This document shows positions 42,704 to 54,472 of a stretch of 64,000 nt of DNA, one piece after another. Every line of letters begins with the position of its first letter. Position 1 is the first letter of the stretch. A model generated the notes under the pieces. It saw nothing but the letters and a program-made list of their open reading frames with translations, ran no database searches and was not told where the DNA came from. Origin of the DNA: Aureobasidium sp. EXF-3400 (lineage: Eukaryota; Ascomycota; Dothideomycetes; Dothideales; Saccotheciaceae); assembly GCA_024195585.1 (NCBI GenBank), contig SWBL01000004.1, forward strand, positions 310,001 through 374,000, written 5' to 3'. The translations under genes and the position numbers were made by a program.

Positions 42704-44560
42704 ATGCCTCGCAAAGCTGTCTACGGCAAGCCGTCGCATCTATACTCCAGCTTTAGCAGCTTTCAAAGTCCTGTCAAACAACGAAAACAAATCCAGACTC
42801 CATTCGAGGTTATCGAGGTTGCCGAAGAGCTTTCACGGCTGACCGTCCAAACAAAATTTCCGACCAATGATCATGATGATGACGATGAAACCTCTTCTGC
42901 GCGGGAGGCGCTCTGCGAGAGAATTGCAAACACTGAACGACCTGTCAAACTGTCTCGCCGAAGGACAACAAGCAGCGAGTCTGTGACGAGTACTGGTTCG
43001 CTTTCTCCAAGGGACAGAAAATCGAAAAATGGGAAGCCCAAGAAGAATCAGTCAGAAAGGCGACCGCGGAACAACATTCGCGAAGAGCCGCAGCTTGCGC
43101 GTTCAGACATGTTGACAGAAGCTGCTGCAGAGGAGCCTCAAGTACCTGAAACCGCACCGTCGTCTGAGGTCGCAGAATCAACGCCAGTAGATTTTATCGA
43201 AGCTGACTTGGCCGCTCTGGAAATATCGAAACCACGCATCTCAAACGTCTTTACCAAACATGCCGCATCACTTTTATCGCTCTCTTCTCAAGATCTGACT
43301 TCTTTTTCCGCCTGGTCCGACCAACTATCTTCGCACTTTGCAGTCACCAAAATTGCAGAAGCATCTTTTGGCGAAGTCTACCGTCTCTCGCTACTCAAAG
43401 CACATTCAGCCTTGAGTAGAACGGATGAGTCGGTACTCAAGATTATTGCTCTTAAGCCTCCGACTTCGACCAAGAGGAAGATGAGTAAAGCAGCCAAGAA
43501 GAGAACCGAGATGATGAGCGATCCCGAAGATGTTGCTGCCGAAGTTCGCCTCATGCAGCGTATGACATGCACCCCTGGCTTTACTAACTTCCGCGAGATT
43601 TGCGTGCTACAAGGTCGTCCTGGTGATGCTTTTGCAGCAGCTTGGTCGTCATGGAACGATTCTCAACAAGCCAAGGGCAAGGAGGTTAGCGTGTTCCCTG
43701 ACCCTAGCAAGAAAGCGAGTTACTCGGAAGATCAGCTGTGGGCTGTCATTGAGATGCAAGACGCTGGCACGGATCTAGAAAACACAAAAGTTGGCAATGT
43801 TTGGCTTGCTTGGGACATCTTCTGGGGCGTCGTGCTAGCATTGGGCAAAGGAGAGGAGGCAGCCAGGTTTGAGCACAGAGATTTGCACATGGGTAACATT
43901 TGTGTATCTGGTCTCAGCAATGCTGCACACTGTGGTGAAGCAGACTATATCCCAGCAAGCTCAAGCAAGAAGCTCGATTTCACTGGAATCGAAACGACCC
44001 TCATCGACTACACCATCTCGCGAGCAGAAATGGGCATCTCGGAAGACGATGAGGATGTTGCCTACCTCGACCTCGAAAGAGATCTATCTCTATTTGAGGG
44101 TGACGCCGAGGAAGAATACCAATATGAGATGTACCGATACATGCGTTCTGCTATGTATCTGGGCGAGCCTCTTGGAGATCTTTGGGAGAGATGGGATGAG
44201 GCTGAAGAGTCTGGAAGAACTTGGAAAGGATATCACCCACAAACGAATCTTGTGTGGCTACATTTTGTACTGCACAAGCTTGCCGAGCAGATTGAATGGC
44301 CCAGCTCGGGTAATGGCATTCAAGACAAGGAGGCAGCGCAAAGGGCAGGAGAGCTTGAGTCTGCGCTACTCAGAGTGAATCAGCTACTGGATCCCGAGGA
44401 GATGCCAAAGACTGGACTCAGGTGCGCAAGCGATTTGGTCGTTCTCGCTCTTGATGAAGGGTGGCTGGACAAGGAGGACGTTCAAGGCAGGGAAGCCGGG
44501 TCAACGACAAAAACGACAAAGCGCAAAGCAAAGACCACACGGTCGAAGAGAAAGCAGTGA
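42704..44560 (+). CDS. Haspin-like mitotic histone H3 kinase
   Basis: A 618-residue single-exon protein. Haspin phosphorylates histone H3 Thr3 at centromeres to recruit the chromosomal passenger complex. The first 200 residues are disordered and basic or acidic by turns. The kinase part begins near FAVTKIAEASFGEVYRLSLL (about 210-230). Catalytic loop FEHRDLHMGNICV has His-Arg-Asp at about 391-393. The metal-binding block reads TTLIDYTISRAEM, where Asp-Tyr-Thr replaces DFG, a haspin-family signature. The tail ends in a Lys/Arg-rich run. The kinase domain is complete. Start ATG is the first in frame and has an AAA context. Confidence 0.92.
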   Translation: MPRKAVYGKPSHLYSSFSSFQSPVKQRKQIQTPFEVIEVAEELSRLTVQTKFPTNDHDDDDETSSAREALCERIANTERPVKLSRRRTTSSESVTSTGSLSPRDRKSKNGKPKKNQSERRPRNNIREEPQLARSDMLTEAAAEEPQVPETAPSSEVAESTPVDFIEADLAALEISKPRISNVFTKHAASLLSLSSQDLTSFSAWSDQLSSHFAVTKIAEASFGEVYRLSLLKAHSALSRTDESVLKIIALKPPTSTKRKMSKAAKKRTEMMSDPEDVAAEVRLMQRMTCTPGFTNFREICVLQGRPGDAFAAAWSSWNDSQQAKGKEVSVFPDPSKKASYSEDQLWAVIEMQDAGTDLENTKVGNVWLAWDIFWGVVLALGKGEEAARFEHRDLHMGNICVSGLSNAAHCGEADYIPASSSKKLDFTGIETTLIDYTISRAEMGISEDDEDVAYLDLERDLSLFEGDAEEEYQYEMYRYMRSAMYLGEPLGDLWERWDEAEESGRTWKGYHPQTNLVWLHFVLHKLAEQIEWPSSGNGIQDKEAAQRAGELESALLRVNQLLDPEEMPKTGLRCASDLVVLALDEGWLDKEDVQGREAGSTTKTTKRKAKTTRSKRKQ

Positions 44561-45045
44561 TGACGAGGTTTGTATCATTCTGATAGCGTTAGTTGAGCAG
44601 CGCGGAGTTTGGGTTCCATTGTATTGCAGTCGGGTTTCTGTACTTAATGAAGGTCGGGTGTTTCTACTCGTCAATGTCTCTCAAGTTCGATGCTTATTAT
44701 GGCCGAGAGCCGGGCGTAAAGGGCCAAGCAGCCAATGACGATGCAAATGTCGAGCCCCGCGAACGCCGACGAGCGAGGACGATGCCAAGCAAGCCACTGA
44801 CAAACTCAGGCTGGCTCCTTCGCCGACCCCAAAAGATACCGGCCAGCATCCATGCGAAAATGATTTCTAGTCTGTCTACTTAACACGCGCCCTAAGCGCC
44901 TGCTGGCTGCTCCCCTCCCCCCGTCTTCGCGCGTGCCCCGCCCGCTGTCGAGGACTGCAGCAATTAACGCGTGAGAACTCGAATCTGCACCCTCCCGCGG
45001 CACTTATCCGAACGGTCGACGTACGTTGACCCTCCACACAATCTG
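44561..45045. other. Intergenic, no supported gene
   Basis: 485 bases before the SAT4/HAL-type kinase. An in-frame GTG at 44971 precedes the first ATG at 45046; the 5' extension has no conserved look. Confidence 0.5.
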
Positions 45046-46824
45046 ATGGTGCAAGACGCTTCTTCTGCTGCGGGTGTGGGGACTGCAGATTTTGCTGCAA
45101 TCACTCCAGAGTCAGAGCGACCTGCTCTTCCTCCACCAAAGAGTCTCTCAGAGAGCGATATGGATGTTTCTAATGCAGCCCGGTCTGCTTTGCCCGACGA
45201 TCAAGCCCTCCCCAATACGGCCGGAGCAACTAAATCTGGGAGCGCCAGTGATGATAGCGCGACTTCCTCTGTAAACTCGGCTGCGACTAAGTCCAAGTCG
45301 AGTGCTGATGCTATCTTCTCCATTCTCGATGCTAGCGGGCCTAACACTGGTACATCCACACCCAATCCCATTTCTAAGTCTTCTTCAAAGCAAGGGTATT
45401 TAGGCGTTGAGGAGGAAGAAGACCCAGGCGATAGAAGAGTTAAGCATAGATCTGCCACCGACCTGGAAGCAGCTGGACGAAACTCCACTAAACTCGAGTT
45501 TCAACACCGTCAACATCCCAGACACACTCGCAATGAGTCCTTCAGTTCACGTCGCTCTGGCAGCATCGAGATTCCACGCATGCAATCCAAAAGAGCGCAA
45601 ACCTTCCATGATGATGCTCCTGGCCTTTTACCATCTTTTACACAAACTGCCGATCAGGGTATGGGAACGAGATCGCGCAGACTCTCGACAAACATTCCCA
45701 ATGAGTTCCCTATAGAATGCTGTCCTCTGGAGAAGGAATTCAAGACATCGTCCAGAATGCCACTTAGGCGACCAAAACAGATCGGCGAAGGTGGCTATGC
45801 ATGTGTCAAGCTTATGAGACGGCGAGGAGAGGCGCCAGACCACCTTTATGCTGTCAAGCAGTTTCGTGGCCGTGACTCTTGGGAGACGGAGGATGACTAC
45901 GTCAAAAAAGTCAAGTCCGAATATTGCATCGCCAAATCTTGTCACCATCCCAACATCATCGAGCCCATCCGTCTTTGCTACTCACATGGCATTTGGAGCG
46001 AAGTCATGGAATACTGTCACAATGGAGAGCTCTTCGGTCTCCTGGAGAAGAAATACTTGACCATCAATGACAAGTACTGCTTCTTCAAGCAACTGCTACG
46101 TGGCGTCGATTATCTTCACAACCACGGAATAGCTCACCGCGACTTGAAGCCTGAGAACATCATGCTTACGAGGGACGGATGTGTCAAGATCATCGACTTT
46201 GGACTGAGCGAGATCTTCAGTGGTCCGCACCCCAGCTTCCGTATAGGAATGGACGTCGAGGCTTTCAAGGTTGACCGCGTTAGGTATTCGCAACCAGCCG
46301 TCTTTGGTTCTCAGCCTTACATTTCTCCTGAAGTCATGGAGGCTAAGGATGAATACGATCCAAGAGGTCTCGATGTTTGGTCATGCGGTATCAATTTCTT
46401 GAGTATGGTCTTTGGTGTGCATCCATGGGTCAAGGCTACACCCGACAACACAAACTACAAGAAGTACCTCAACGGATGGAACAAGTGGCTAAAAGATCAC
46501 CCCGAGGGATTAATCGAGCCTGGGTCAAATGACTATCCGGATTGTGGCAAGCTATTCCATCTTCTCAACAGCGATTCTTTGGAGCGTTTGGTTTTGAGAA
46601 TGCTCAATCCTAATCCGCAGAAGCGTATCAGCATTGCCGAAGCACTTGCTTCAGATGTCGTGCGCAGGATGGAATGCTGCCAGAGAGTATCGTATGAGGA
46701 GAACGCGCCGACCAATGTCAAGCACGATCATACGCCACCAGCACCGGTGCAGAAAGACACGAATCCCGTCAAGAAGTGGCTTCACGAGAGAAAAGAGTCG
46801 AGCAAACACATTCCTAAGAAGTGA
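45046..46824 (+). CDS. Ser/Thr protein kinase, SAT4/HAL (NPR1-like) family
   Basis: A 592-residue single-exon protein. The N-terminal 225 residues are Ser-rich and disordered. The kinase domain (about 245-545) has the Gly loop GEGGYACVKL (about 247), catalytic Lys in YAVKQF (about 271), HRDLKPEN (about 364-371), DFGLSE (about 384) and an activation loop ending SQPYISPEVME. The long insert DHPEGLIEPGSNDYPD and the sequence VHPWVKATPDNTNYKKYL are typical of the fungal Hal4/Sat4 group, which regulates potassium transporters and other permeases at the plasma membrane. The tail is Lys-rich. All catalytic residues are present. Target permeases cannot be inferred from this locus. Confidence 0.9.
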   Translation: MVQDASSAAGVGTADFAAITPESERPALPPPKSLSESDMDVSNAARSALPDDQALPNTAGATKSGSASDDSATSSVNSAATKSKSSADAIFSILDASGPNTGTSTPNPISKSSSKQGYLGVEEEEDPGDRRVKHRSATDLEAAGRNSTKLEFQHRQHPRHTRNESFSSRRSGSIEIPRMQSKRAQTFHDDAPGLLPSFTQTADQGMGTRSRRLSTNIPNEFPIECCPLEKEFKTSSRMPLRRPKQIGEGGYACVKLMRRRGEAPDHLYAVKQFRGRDSWETEDDYVKKVKSEYCIAKSCHHPNIIEPIRLCYSHGIWSEVMEYCHNGELFGLLEKKYLTINDKYCFFKQLLRGVDYLHNHGIAHRDLKPENIMLTRDGCVKIIDFGLSEIFSGPHPSFRIGMDVEAFKVDRVRYSQPAVFGSQPYISPEVMEAKDEYDPRGLDVWSCGINFLSMVFGVHPWVKATPDNTNYKKYLNGWNKWLKDHPEGLIEPGSNDYPDCGKLFHLLNSDSLERLVLRMLNPNPQKRISIAEALASDVVRRMECCQRVSYEENAPTNVKHDHTPPAPVQKDTNPVKKWLHERKESSKHIPKK

Positions 46825-47401
46825 TAGATGCTCGTTTGGAGACCTTGCTAGAAGTTTTGCATTTGTTCAGCGAATGGACGACATTGGTTGATTGGGATTG
46901 TACATAAGATACGATTGTGGGCAGGTAGCGGTCTAGATATTCTACAAGCGTGATTCGGATTATGTACTTTTGATTATGCCAAAGAATTGCTACTCGCATT
47001 AGAGTGTGATAGAGCTTGGTATGCCGTTGCGCATTTCATCCTTGCCTTTTTCTCGTGATGCGTGATTGGGACAACTCGACTTCGCGCACCTATACACACT
47101 TTGCATGATGTCAATATTCTTCATGGTGCGCCTCACGGTATGTTGGTCATGTTGATCCGTACAGCATATACAACCCGCCATGAATCAATTTCATAATTCT
47201 GCAAGGTCAGAGAGGTCGAAAAGGTACTTGTTAAAGGTACAACCCTGACGGAAGCTCCACTCGGGTGCAAATGTCGAGGGCGTGACGTAGGCAGATTGAC
47301 GATCGACCTTCCTCGATTTGACAATTCATCTTTCGACCTCACAACGCACCTCTTTGTACGTCCACAGGAAATCCTCACATCACCAACAAACATTATACAC
47401 C
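46825..47401. other. Intergenic, no supported gene
   Basis: 577 bases between the kinase and the epimerase gene. No coding or structured element. Confidence 0.5.
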
Positions 47402-48175
47402 ATGGCACTCCGCACCCTCGGCGCCAAAGCAGCCGCAGCGCTCGACCAAGAGCTCATGAGCACCGGCGCCTTTTCCCTCGACCAACTCATGGAACTCGCT
47501 GGCCTTTCCGTCTCACAAGCTCTCTTCAAGCTTCAACCACCCAGTAAAGGCAACCGTATCTTGATTGCTGTCGGGCCCGGCAACAACGGCGGCGATGGTC
47601 TAGTCGCTGCCAGACACCTCTGGCATTATGGATACAAACCTACTGTCTACTACCCCAAGCAACCCAAGAATGAATTGTACCAGGTAAGACCTGCAACCAC
47701 TTGTCGGTCGCAGACCAAGTACACGATGAATTGAAACTGATCCGTCTTGGACAAACAGCGTCTCGCCCAACAACTCCGCGACCTCCATATCCCATTTACC
47801 TCAGACTTCTCTGCTCAACTATCTTCCACCGACTACATAATCGACTCTATCTTCGGCTTCTCCTTTTCCGGCGAAGTCCGCGAACCCTTCCCCTCCGTCA
47901 TCTCTGCTCTCCAAACCTCCAAAGTTCCTGTCTTGGCTGTCGACGCACCGAGTAGTTGGAATATTGAGACTGGCCCTCCAGATGAGGGCCCAGGAAAAGG
48001 ATACAACCCTGAGGCGTTGATCAGTTTGACGGCGCCAAAGCCGTTGGTCAAGTGGTTCGAGGGTAGACATTTTGTGGGTGGAAGGTTTTTGACACAGGAC
48101 ATGGCGGAGAAATATAAACTGGATATTCCTCCATATGAGGGGCTCGACCAGGTTGTCGAAGTGCCTGTCAAATGA
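47402..48175 (+). CDS. NAXE: NAD(P)H-hydrate epimerase, two exons
   Basis: Exons are 47402-47683 and 47759-48175 (GTAAGA..CAG intron), giving 232 residues. This is the YjeF N-terminal (NAXE/Nnr1) domain enzyme that interconverts R and S forms of hydrated NADH and NADPH so the dehydratase can repair them. Signature blocks are DQELMSTGAFSLDQLMELAG, the phosphate-binding GPGNNGGDGLVAARHL (about 58-73), IIDSIFGFSFSGEVREPF and LAVDAPSSWNIETG. Length is normal for the stand-alone form. No mitochondrial presequence is evident. Confidence 0.95.
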
Positions 48176-48495
48176 ATGGCACGGCTGTAACGAAAGAAAC
48201 GAACCTCATACGACATGAAGACTCAGATAGGAACGAAAGCAAAGAACCAATCGGTATATTAAAGCTATATAGCATAGGCAGAAGCAACCTATCAGAAGTG
48301 AAGAAGATATCAAGATTCAAACCAGCCACTTTTGTTGCTACATTCTTTGATGCCATATTACATCCCTCCCGCAAATAGAACGCCCAAAACGCCGACGATA
48401 AAATATAAAGGGATCGCTTCCTCCTAGACATATGCCTATGATGATTTCGTACAGATTCGTAAAAGCCATAACGTATTACCTCCTCTTTGTTCGCT
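48176..48495. other. Convergent 3' intergenic region
   Basis: 320 AT-rich bases between the converging epimerase and wall-protein genes. Nothing further seen. Confidence 0.5.
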
Positions 48496-51400
48496 CTACA
48501 GCAAGACAGCAAGAGCTCCAGCGATTAGAGCGGCAAGAGCGACACTAATGCCAACAACACCATCTCTAGGTGCCGCTGCATTCTGCAAACCGGCACTGCT
48601 GCCTTTGGTTGGTGTTGCCGTCAAGCTAGGTGCGGTCGCGGATGCTGCAGCACCACCTTGAATCATTTGTGTCGCGGTGACCGTGCTTGCTCCAATGCCA
48701 CTACCTCGTAGCGTCTCGTAGATTGTGGAGATGACATTTCCTGCCGAGCCCAAGACCTCGATCTCGACGGTCGTGGCTCCAGCACTGAGCGTGATAATGT
48801 AAGTCGTCCCTGACATGGTGGCGGTGACTTCGGGCCCAGCTGGCTTGAGAGTCTGCCCGTCAATAACGTAGCTCGGTGCAGCTGCGTTGCCTGCCAGAGA
48901 AGTGAACACCTGGTTGCCAATGGTGATGACACCTGGTGAAATCGACTGAGCGGTCGGCAAGGTAGAGGTTTGTCCATTGATGACAAGCACAGAAGCGCCC
49001 AGGGAAAGGGTCGTGCCACCTGAAAGCGTGACGACTCCGCCAGAAGTCAAAGTCTGTCCGTCGATCACATATGACCCAGAAGATGCTGTATATGTTTTAC
49101 CACCGACTGTAAGGACTGATGTTGGGGTCGTTCCTGCTGCAGGAGGGATACTAGACGTGACGCCGTTGATTACCACGAAGGAACCAGAAGAGGCAAGTGA
49201 GATCGTGGTCCCACCTGCCAAAGTCATGACTCCTCCAGGTGTCAGCGTCTTTCCGCCAATCACATAAGACGACCCTGTCTGGGCCGCATAAGTATGTCCA
49301 CCAAAAGTCAATGCTGCAGGTGCTGTGACTTGGGCCAAAGTCGTCGTTGCCCCGTTGACAACAGCAACTGTCTCATCAGCATTGAGCGATACTGTTGTGC
49401 CATCGACAGTGATATCGGCCCCGGGCTTCAGTGTTTTGCCTCCGACCACGAACGTGCCGGATTGCGCCGTGTAAGTTTGCCCGCCAATGTTCAGTATGGC
49501 TGCTGCTGTTGCCTGCGAAAGAGTTTGGGTGACGCCGTTAATGACAGCAGCAGTGCCTCCGCTCAGAAGTGAAATAGTTGTGCCATCGACGGTCACCGCG
49601 CTGCCAGCATACAATGTCTGTCCTCCGATCACATACGAAGCTCCAGACTGGGCAGTGTATGTCTGATCGCCAATAGTCAAGACGGCCGCTTTCGTCGGAG
49701 CTGCGGATGCGAGTGTTTGAGTAACGCCATTCACAACCACAGCAGTTCCGTTAGGTGCGAGCGATACTGAAGTGCCATCAAAGGTGATGACCTCACCAGG
49801 GATCAGAGTTTGACCTCCAATCACGAAATTAGGCCCACTTCCAGCTGTATAAGTGCGACCACCGATTGTCAGAACGTTTCCTGACGCTGCTGATCCTTGT
49901 GATAGCGTCTTGGTGACACCGTTTACGACTGCAGCTGTTCCTTCATTTGCAAGAGAGATGGTCGTTCCGTCGACAGTGATTTGACCACCAGGGACTAAAG
50001 TAGTACCATCAACCACGAAGTTCGGTCCGACGCGAGCCGTGTAGGCTTGACCTCCAATGGTCAATACTGGTTTTGATGTCGGACTCGCTTGTGTGAAAGC
50101 TTGGGTCACGCCATTGACAACAACAGCTGTGCCTTCGCTGGCATATGAGATCTTAGTTCCTGATATCATGATTGCACCACCTCGAGTGAGTGTTTGCCCT
50201 CCAACAACGAAAGCTGAATTAGCCTGCGCAGTATAGACCTGACCGCCAAAGTCGAGCACTGGAGCTGCAACGGCAGAGGTCTGTGGAAGAATTTGGGTGA
50301 AGCCACCGACGACAACAGCCGTACCTTCTTTGAGGAAGGACACAGGTGTGCCCGAGACCGTGATTGCTCCTCCAGGTGTAAGAACCTGACCGTCGACCAC
50401 GAATGCCGCCCCACCATTCGTTCCATAGGCATTACCGCCCATGTAGAAGGCAGGTGCGGGAGTAATAAGAGGAGGAGATAAAGTCTGGGTTGCGCCGTCT
50501 ACTACGGCAAGTGAAGCTAGGAATCCTGAAGGACCTAGATGAATCGTCTTCCCATCGACCGTGGCGGATCCGCCTGGAGACAGTGTGACACCGGGCGCAA
50601 TCGAGAAGCGCGTCGAAGCATCCGCGGTGAAAATTTGAGAGCCGACTGTCAGGATTGCGCCTCGAGTTGGATTGACTGGCGCCGCGATTTGCGATGTTTG
50701 AGACCCAATCACGATTGCTGTGGCAGAAGGAGCCAGAGATAACTGAGTGCCGCCAACATTGACCGCCGGTCCTCCGGCAGCCAAAGTTTGACCATCGATG
50801 ACGAACGCAGGAGTCGGGTTGACAATGACCTGTCTGCCAGCGGTGCTCAGTGTGATGGCAGAGTTTGGTGTACCGACAGATATCGTGTCTGAGCCAATAG
50901 CCAGAACTCCACCACTGGGAGCAGCAGATACGATGGTGCCTGAAATGGTCACGACTTCCCCTGCATGGACAGAGGTCCCACCTACGTTGTACACAGGTAC
51001 GGGGGCTTGTGTAATCACCGAGTTGCCGTATGTAATGGCTGTGGGAGCGACAGGTCCCGCTGCCTGCAACGTAGAGCCCTCGAAAGCGTGTGTCTCGGTT
51101 CCTACAACGACAGCCGTAGGTCCAATGGAAACAGGCGTGCCGTCAACAAGGATTGCTGCTTTCTGTGGCTCTAAAGTTTGTGTTCCGATGATCACTGTAG
51201 ACCCAGGGTTTATGGTTGCTTGCGTAGAGCCAATATTGACTACAACAGGCACAGGAACAATGACGTTGCCGCTGGAACCAGAGTCTGCACCAGGCTGTGA
51301 TCCGCCAGTAGATCCAGAAGATCCGCTGTTGCCAGAAGATCCGCTGTTGCCAGAGGAACCACTGCCTGTGGAGTGTCCACTAGAGGTGGAATCACCATTA

Positions 51401-54400
51401 GATGATGATCCTCCAGAATCACTGTCTCCGGAATTTGCACTCCCTGCATTTGATGTGCCAGAGGAACTACTAGAGCTACCTGAGTTGCCTGCGTTGCCAG
51501 AGCTACCTGAGTTGCCTGAGTTGCCAGAGTTGCCAGAGCTGCCTGAACTGCCAGAGCTGCCTGAGTTGCCTGAGTTGCCAGAGCTGCCTGAGTTGCCAGA
51601 GTTGCCTGAGTTGCCAGAGCTGCCTGAACTGCCAGAGCTGCCTGAGTTGCCAGAGCTACCTGAGTTGCCTGAGTTGCCAGAGCTGCCTGAGTTGCCAGAG
51701 CTGCCTGAGTTGCCAGAGCTACCAGAATTGCCAGAACCTGAGCCAGAATTGCTAGAATCTGAGCTAGAGTCAGAGCCTGAATTGGAGCTGCCAGAATTGC
51801 CAGCATTGCCAGAATTGGCCGAGCCGCCAGAATTTCCAGCATTTCCAGCGCTGCTAGAGCCCGAGCCCGAGCCAGAGTCAGTGCCTGGACTGGACCCTGA
51901 ATTGGAGCTTTCAGAGTCAGGGCTTGGGTTCGATGTTCCAGCGTTGGAGCCCGAATTTGAACCTACAGAACCTCCAGAAGAGGAGCCTTGGTTCGATCCG
52001 CTAGAACTGGAACCACTATTTCCTGTGTTGGAGCTACCAGATGTGCCACCGTTCTGAGAGCTAGCACCACCATCTCCTGAACCGCCATTACTGTTCGATC
52101 CTCCATTCGATCCAATTCCGCTGCCACCATTGCCTTGAGGAGCTGATCCATCTCCCCTAGAGTCTGCATTTGCATCTCCATTGCCTCCAGTCTGTCCACC
52201 TACAGGAATTACAGTGGGACCAGGGTTTGATCCTACAATGAGTGCTGTCTGCGTTTTCTCCACACTCACACTACTGCTCGTAGGAGAGACGATGTAGAAG
52301 TTTGTCGCAAGTTCTGTATTGGTAATTGCAATGGTCGAAGTACCAGTTGGTTTCAAGAAGATGACCGGTGGTCGCGGTGGCGCGTTACTACTGAAGACGG
52401 GAGCGAAGGCCGGTGCCTGAGTAAGAGACGGAACGACTTGATATGAGGTAGCCGAGAAGGCTGTTGAATAGGCGAGAGATAATGAGCCGAAACTCTCTGA
52501 AGTGGCAGTTTCAGAGACAGCTAGAACTGCTTCTGCAGCATAATCTATCTGAACAGGAACGATCAGAGTGGGTTCTGCGGTGAAAACTCCTACATCAAGC
52601 TTGAGATGAGAAGGAAGGAGCTTCAAGAACTCTTCAGACAAATCACCAGTGACAATTGCTTGGCCATCAGGATCATCGCCGAGGTATGCCATGGCGAAGT
52701 TGCGATTAAGATTCTTGATCTCTCTCGAGGTCACACAGGCCGGAGTACCATTCCTATGCGTGGTAGTGTGCTCGCTGTCGAGAGCATATTGAGAGAAGTA
52801 CACAAAATGAGTGTTGGTCAAGGCTGTGAGAGATGGCTGATTTGGTCCCGCGGACAATACAGTGCTTGCAGGTGGTGGAGTAATCACAGCATCGGAAGGT
52901 ATGGCACCCATGCCGGTGGTGGCGTTGATTGCACTCGTGGCTGTTTGAGTGACGACAGCTGTAGACGCGTACACAGGCGTTGGACTCATATCCACCGTCG
53001 TATAGTATGAAATGGAAGTGTTGGCAGCATTATGCGTGATGGTTGTAGGGACATAGTAGGTAGTAGGATCTTGCAAGGCATCAGTGACATTGAAAGTGGT
53101 TGTAGCAGGGAGAAGTGTCCATCCAGTAGCAGAGTCATTGCTGTCGAACTGTATCGAAAACGTGGCTGCTGCATAGTCAAGCGTCGTGGTATACCAGTAG
53201 TCGAGTGTCGCGTTAGGAATATTGACAGTGATGCCTCCACAAGTTGCGTTAGTTACGTTGTCGCTTCCGTGAGGAGAAGGTAGGGGAAGTGGAAGGCGAG
53301 AAGCCTTGCTGCTAGTCCCAACAGATCCACGAGTAGTGCTAGTATTGAACTTCCAGCTGAATGAATACTTGGGTGAGTAGATCGCACTGGAACTACTACC
53401 AGTCGGAGCTCCTTGGCTGTTGCGAGTCTGAGTCCCGTACGTGTGCGATGTCGCACCTGAACCAGCTCCAGTGCCGGCGCCCGTGCCAGGACCGAAGCCG
53501 TCAGTTGGAGCGACGACTACCAGCGAAGTCACAGTATAGCCTGTGAGAATGGTCGAGCCCGGCTGCCCCGCCATAGATGCAGTGCCGGAGTTGTCTGCAG
53601 AGGGCCTGGCGTATCCTGATGACCCTCCAAGGTTGGGGTTCCCGGCACTATTATCAGTCGGCAGAGATCCAGAAAGCCCTGACCATATCAAAGAACCTAA
53701 GCCACCATAGCCAGGGTTGCTTGTAGGTTGAACTGCGGGTTGACTTGATGGAGCGGAGCTTGCTGCATGAGCAGATGGCGAGATACCAACTTGCCAGGTA
53801 CTGGATAGTTCTTGAGCCTCGGACTCAGATACCATGGATTTGGTTTCTACATTTGCCAAAGTTTGCGTCGATGATGCTTGTGAAACTTGAGCAGTGGGAG
53901 AAGCTGATTCTTGTGCAATTTCTCCCGATGATAGCGCTGATGGTTTCTGCGATGAGCTTGCTAGACTGTATGATGTAGAAACAGACGAGCTAAGGACGGT
54001 CGATGTTTTGAGTTCTATCGGTTGGACATTGTCTGGCAAAACACCAGTGCTGTAAACAGAGTTCGACAATGTCACTGATGAACTGCTTTGCGCCACAGAC
54101 GGTTGAGGTGAGTCCGGAGTCTCGGAAGATTGTTGACTACTACGTGCCAATGTTGAAGATGAATGTACGTATGTTGTTGACGCAAATGCATTATCGGTTA
54201 CATTCTGTGATAGTAATGGTGTTGATGTAAGTATGCTCGGAGAGCTTGATCCTGTGGATTCAACTAAGCTCTGAGATGTAGAACTAGTCAAAGTTGTGGA
54301 AGGCATTGATGAAATCCTGCTTGCTGAGGAAGTAACATTCCACCCTGCGTCGAGTCAGTCAAGCACGTAAATTGTGAGATGCTTTTCTTCGCGCACCGAC

Positions 54401-54472
54401 AGTCTTCTGGAAATCTGCACAAACGCCCTTCCCAGCGAGCAAGGTGATGAAAGCGAGAGTGTAGAACGACAT
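48496..54472 (-). CDS. Repeat-rich GPI-anchored cell-wall protein, two exons
   Basis: Exons are 54472-54397 and 54344-48496 on the minus strand, giving 1974 residues. Exon 1 encodes a signal peptide (FYTLAFITLLAGKGVCA) and joins in frame through KTVGWNVTSS. Regions in order: Ser/Thr-rich stalk (about 40-365); a domain with several possible glycosylation sites (about 365-640); Gly/Ser/Asn low complexity (about 740-1055); at least nine tandem copies of a roughly 60-residue unit (about 1250-1850) with the pattern LTIGGQ-YTA...VIGGQTL-PGG-ITV-GT-ISL...AVVVNGVT, preceded by more degenerate copies; and a GPI-attachment end (hydrophobic last 20 residues after Asn/Ala-rich sequence). The repeats predict a beta-rich adhesin-like stalk at the cell surface. 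I do not recognise a ligand-binding domain. Confidence 0.85.
48870..51250 (-). repeat. Tandem repeats of about 180 bp within the wall-protein gene
   Basis: Each unit encodes about 60 residues. The best-conserved copies run between about 48,900 and 50,480; older, more diverged copies extend to about 51,250. The gradient from conserved (3' end) to degenerate (5' end of repeats) suggests recent expansion at the C-terminal side. Confidence 0.75.
51290..52190 (-). repeat. Gly/Ser/Asn low-complexity tract
   Basis: The minus strand encodes mainly the triplets Ser-Gly-Asn and Gly-Ser-Ser; the plus strand shows GCCTGAGTTGCCAGAG-type minisatellite units, densest at 51,480-51,740. Several frames on both strands are open here because the repeat lacks stop triplets. 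Confidence 0.85.

Noticed and set aside
50798..52057. 419-codon plus-strand frame rich in Pro-Glu-Leu, antisense to the wall-protein gene
   Set aside because: It is a by-product of the minisatellite that encodes Ser-Gly-Asn on the other strand; other frames are open here too and the conserved coding signal is on the minus strand.
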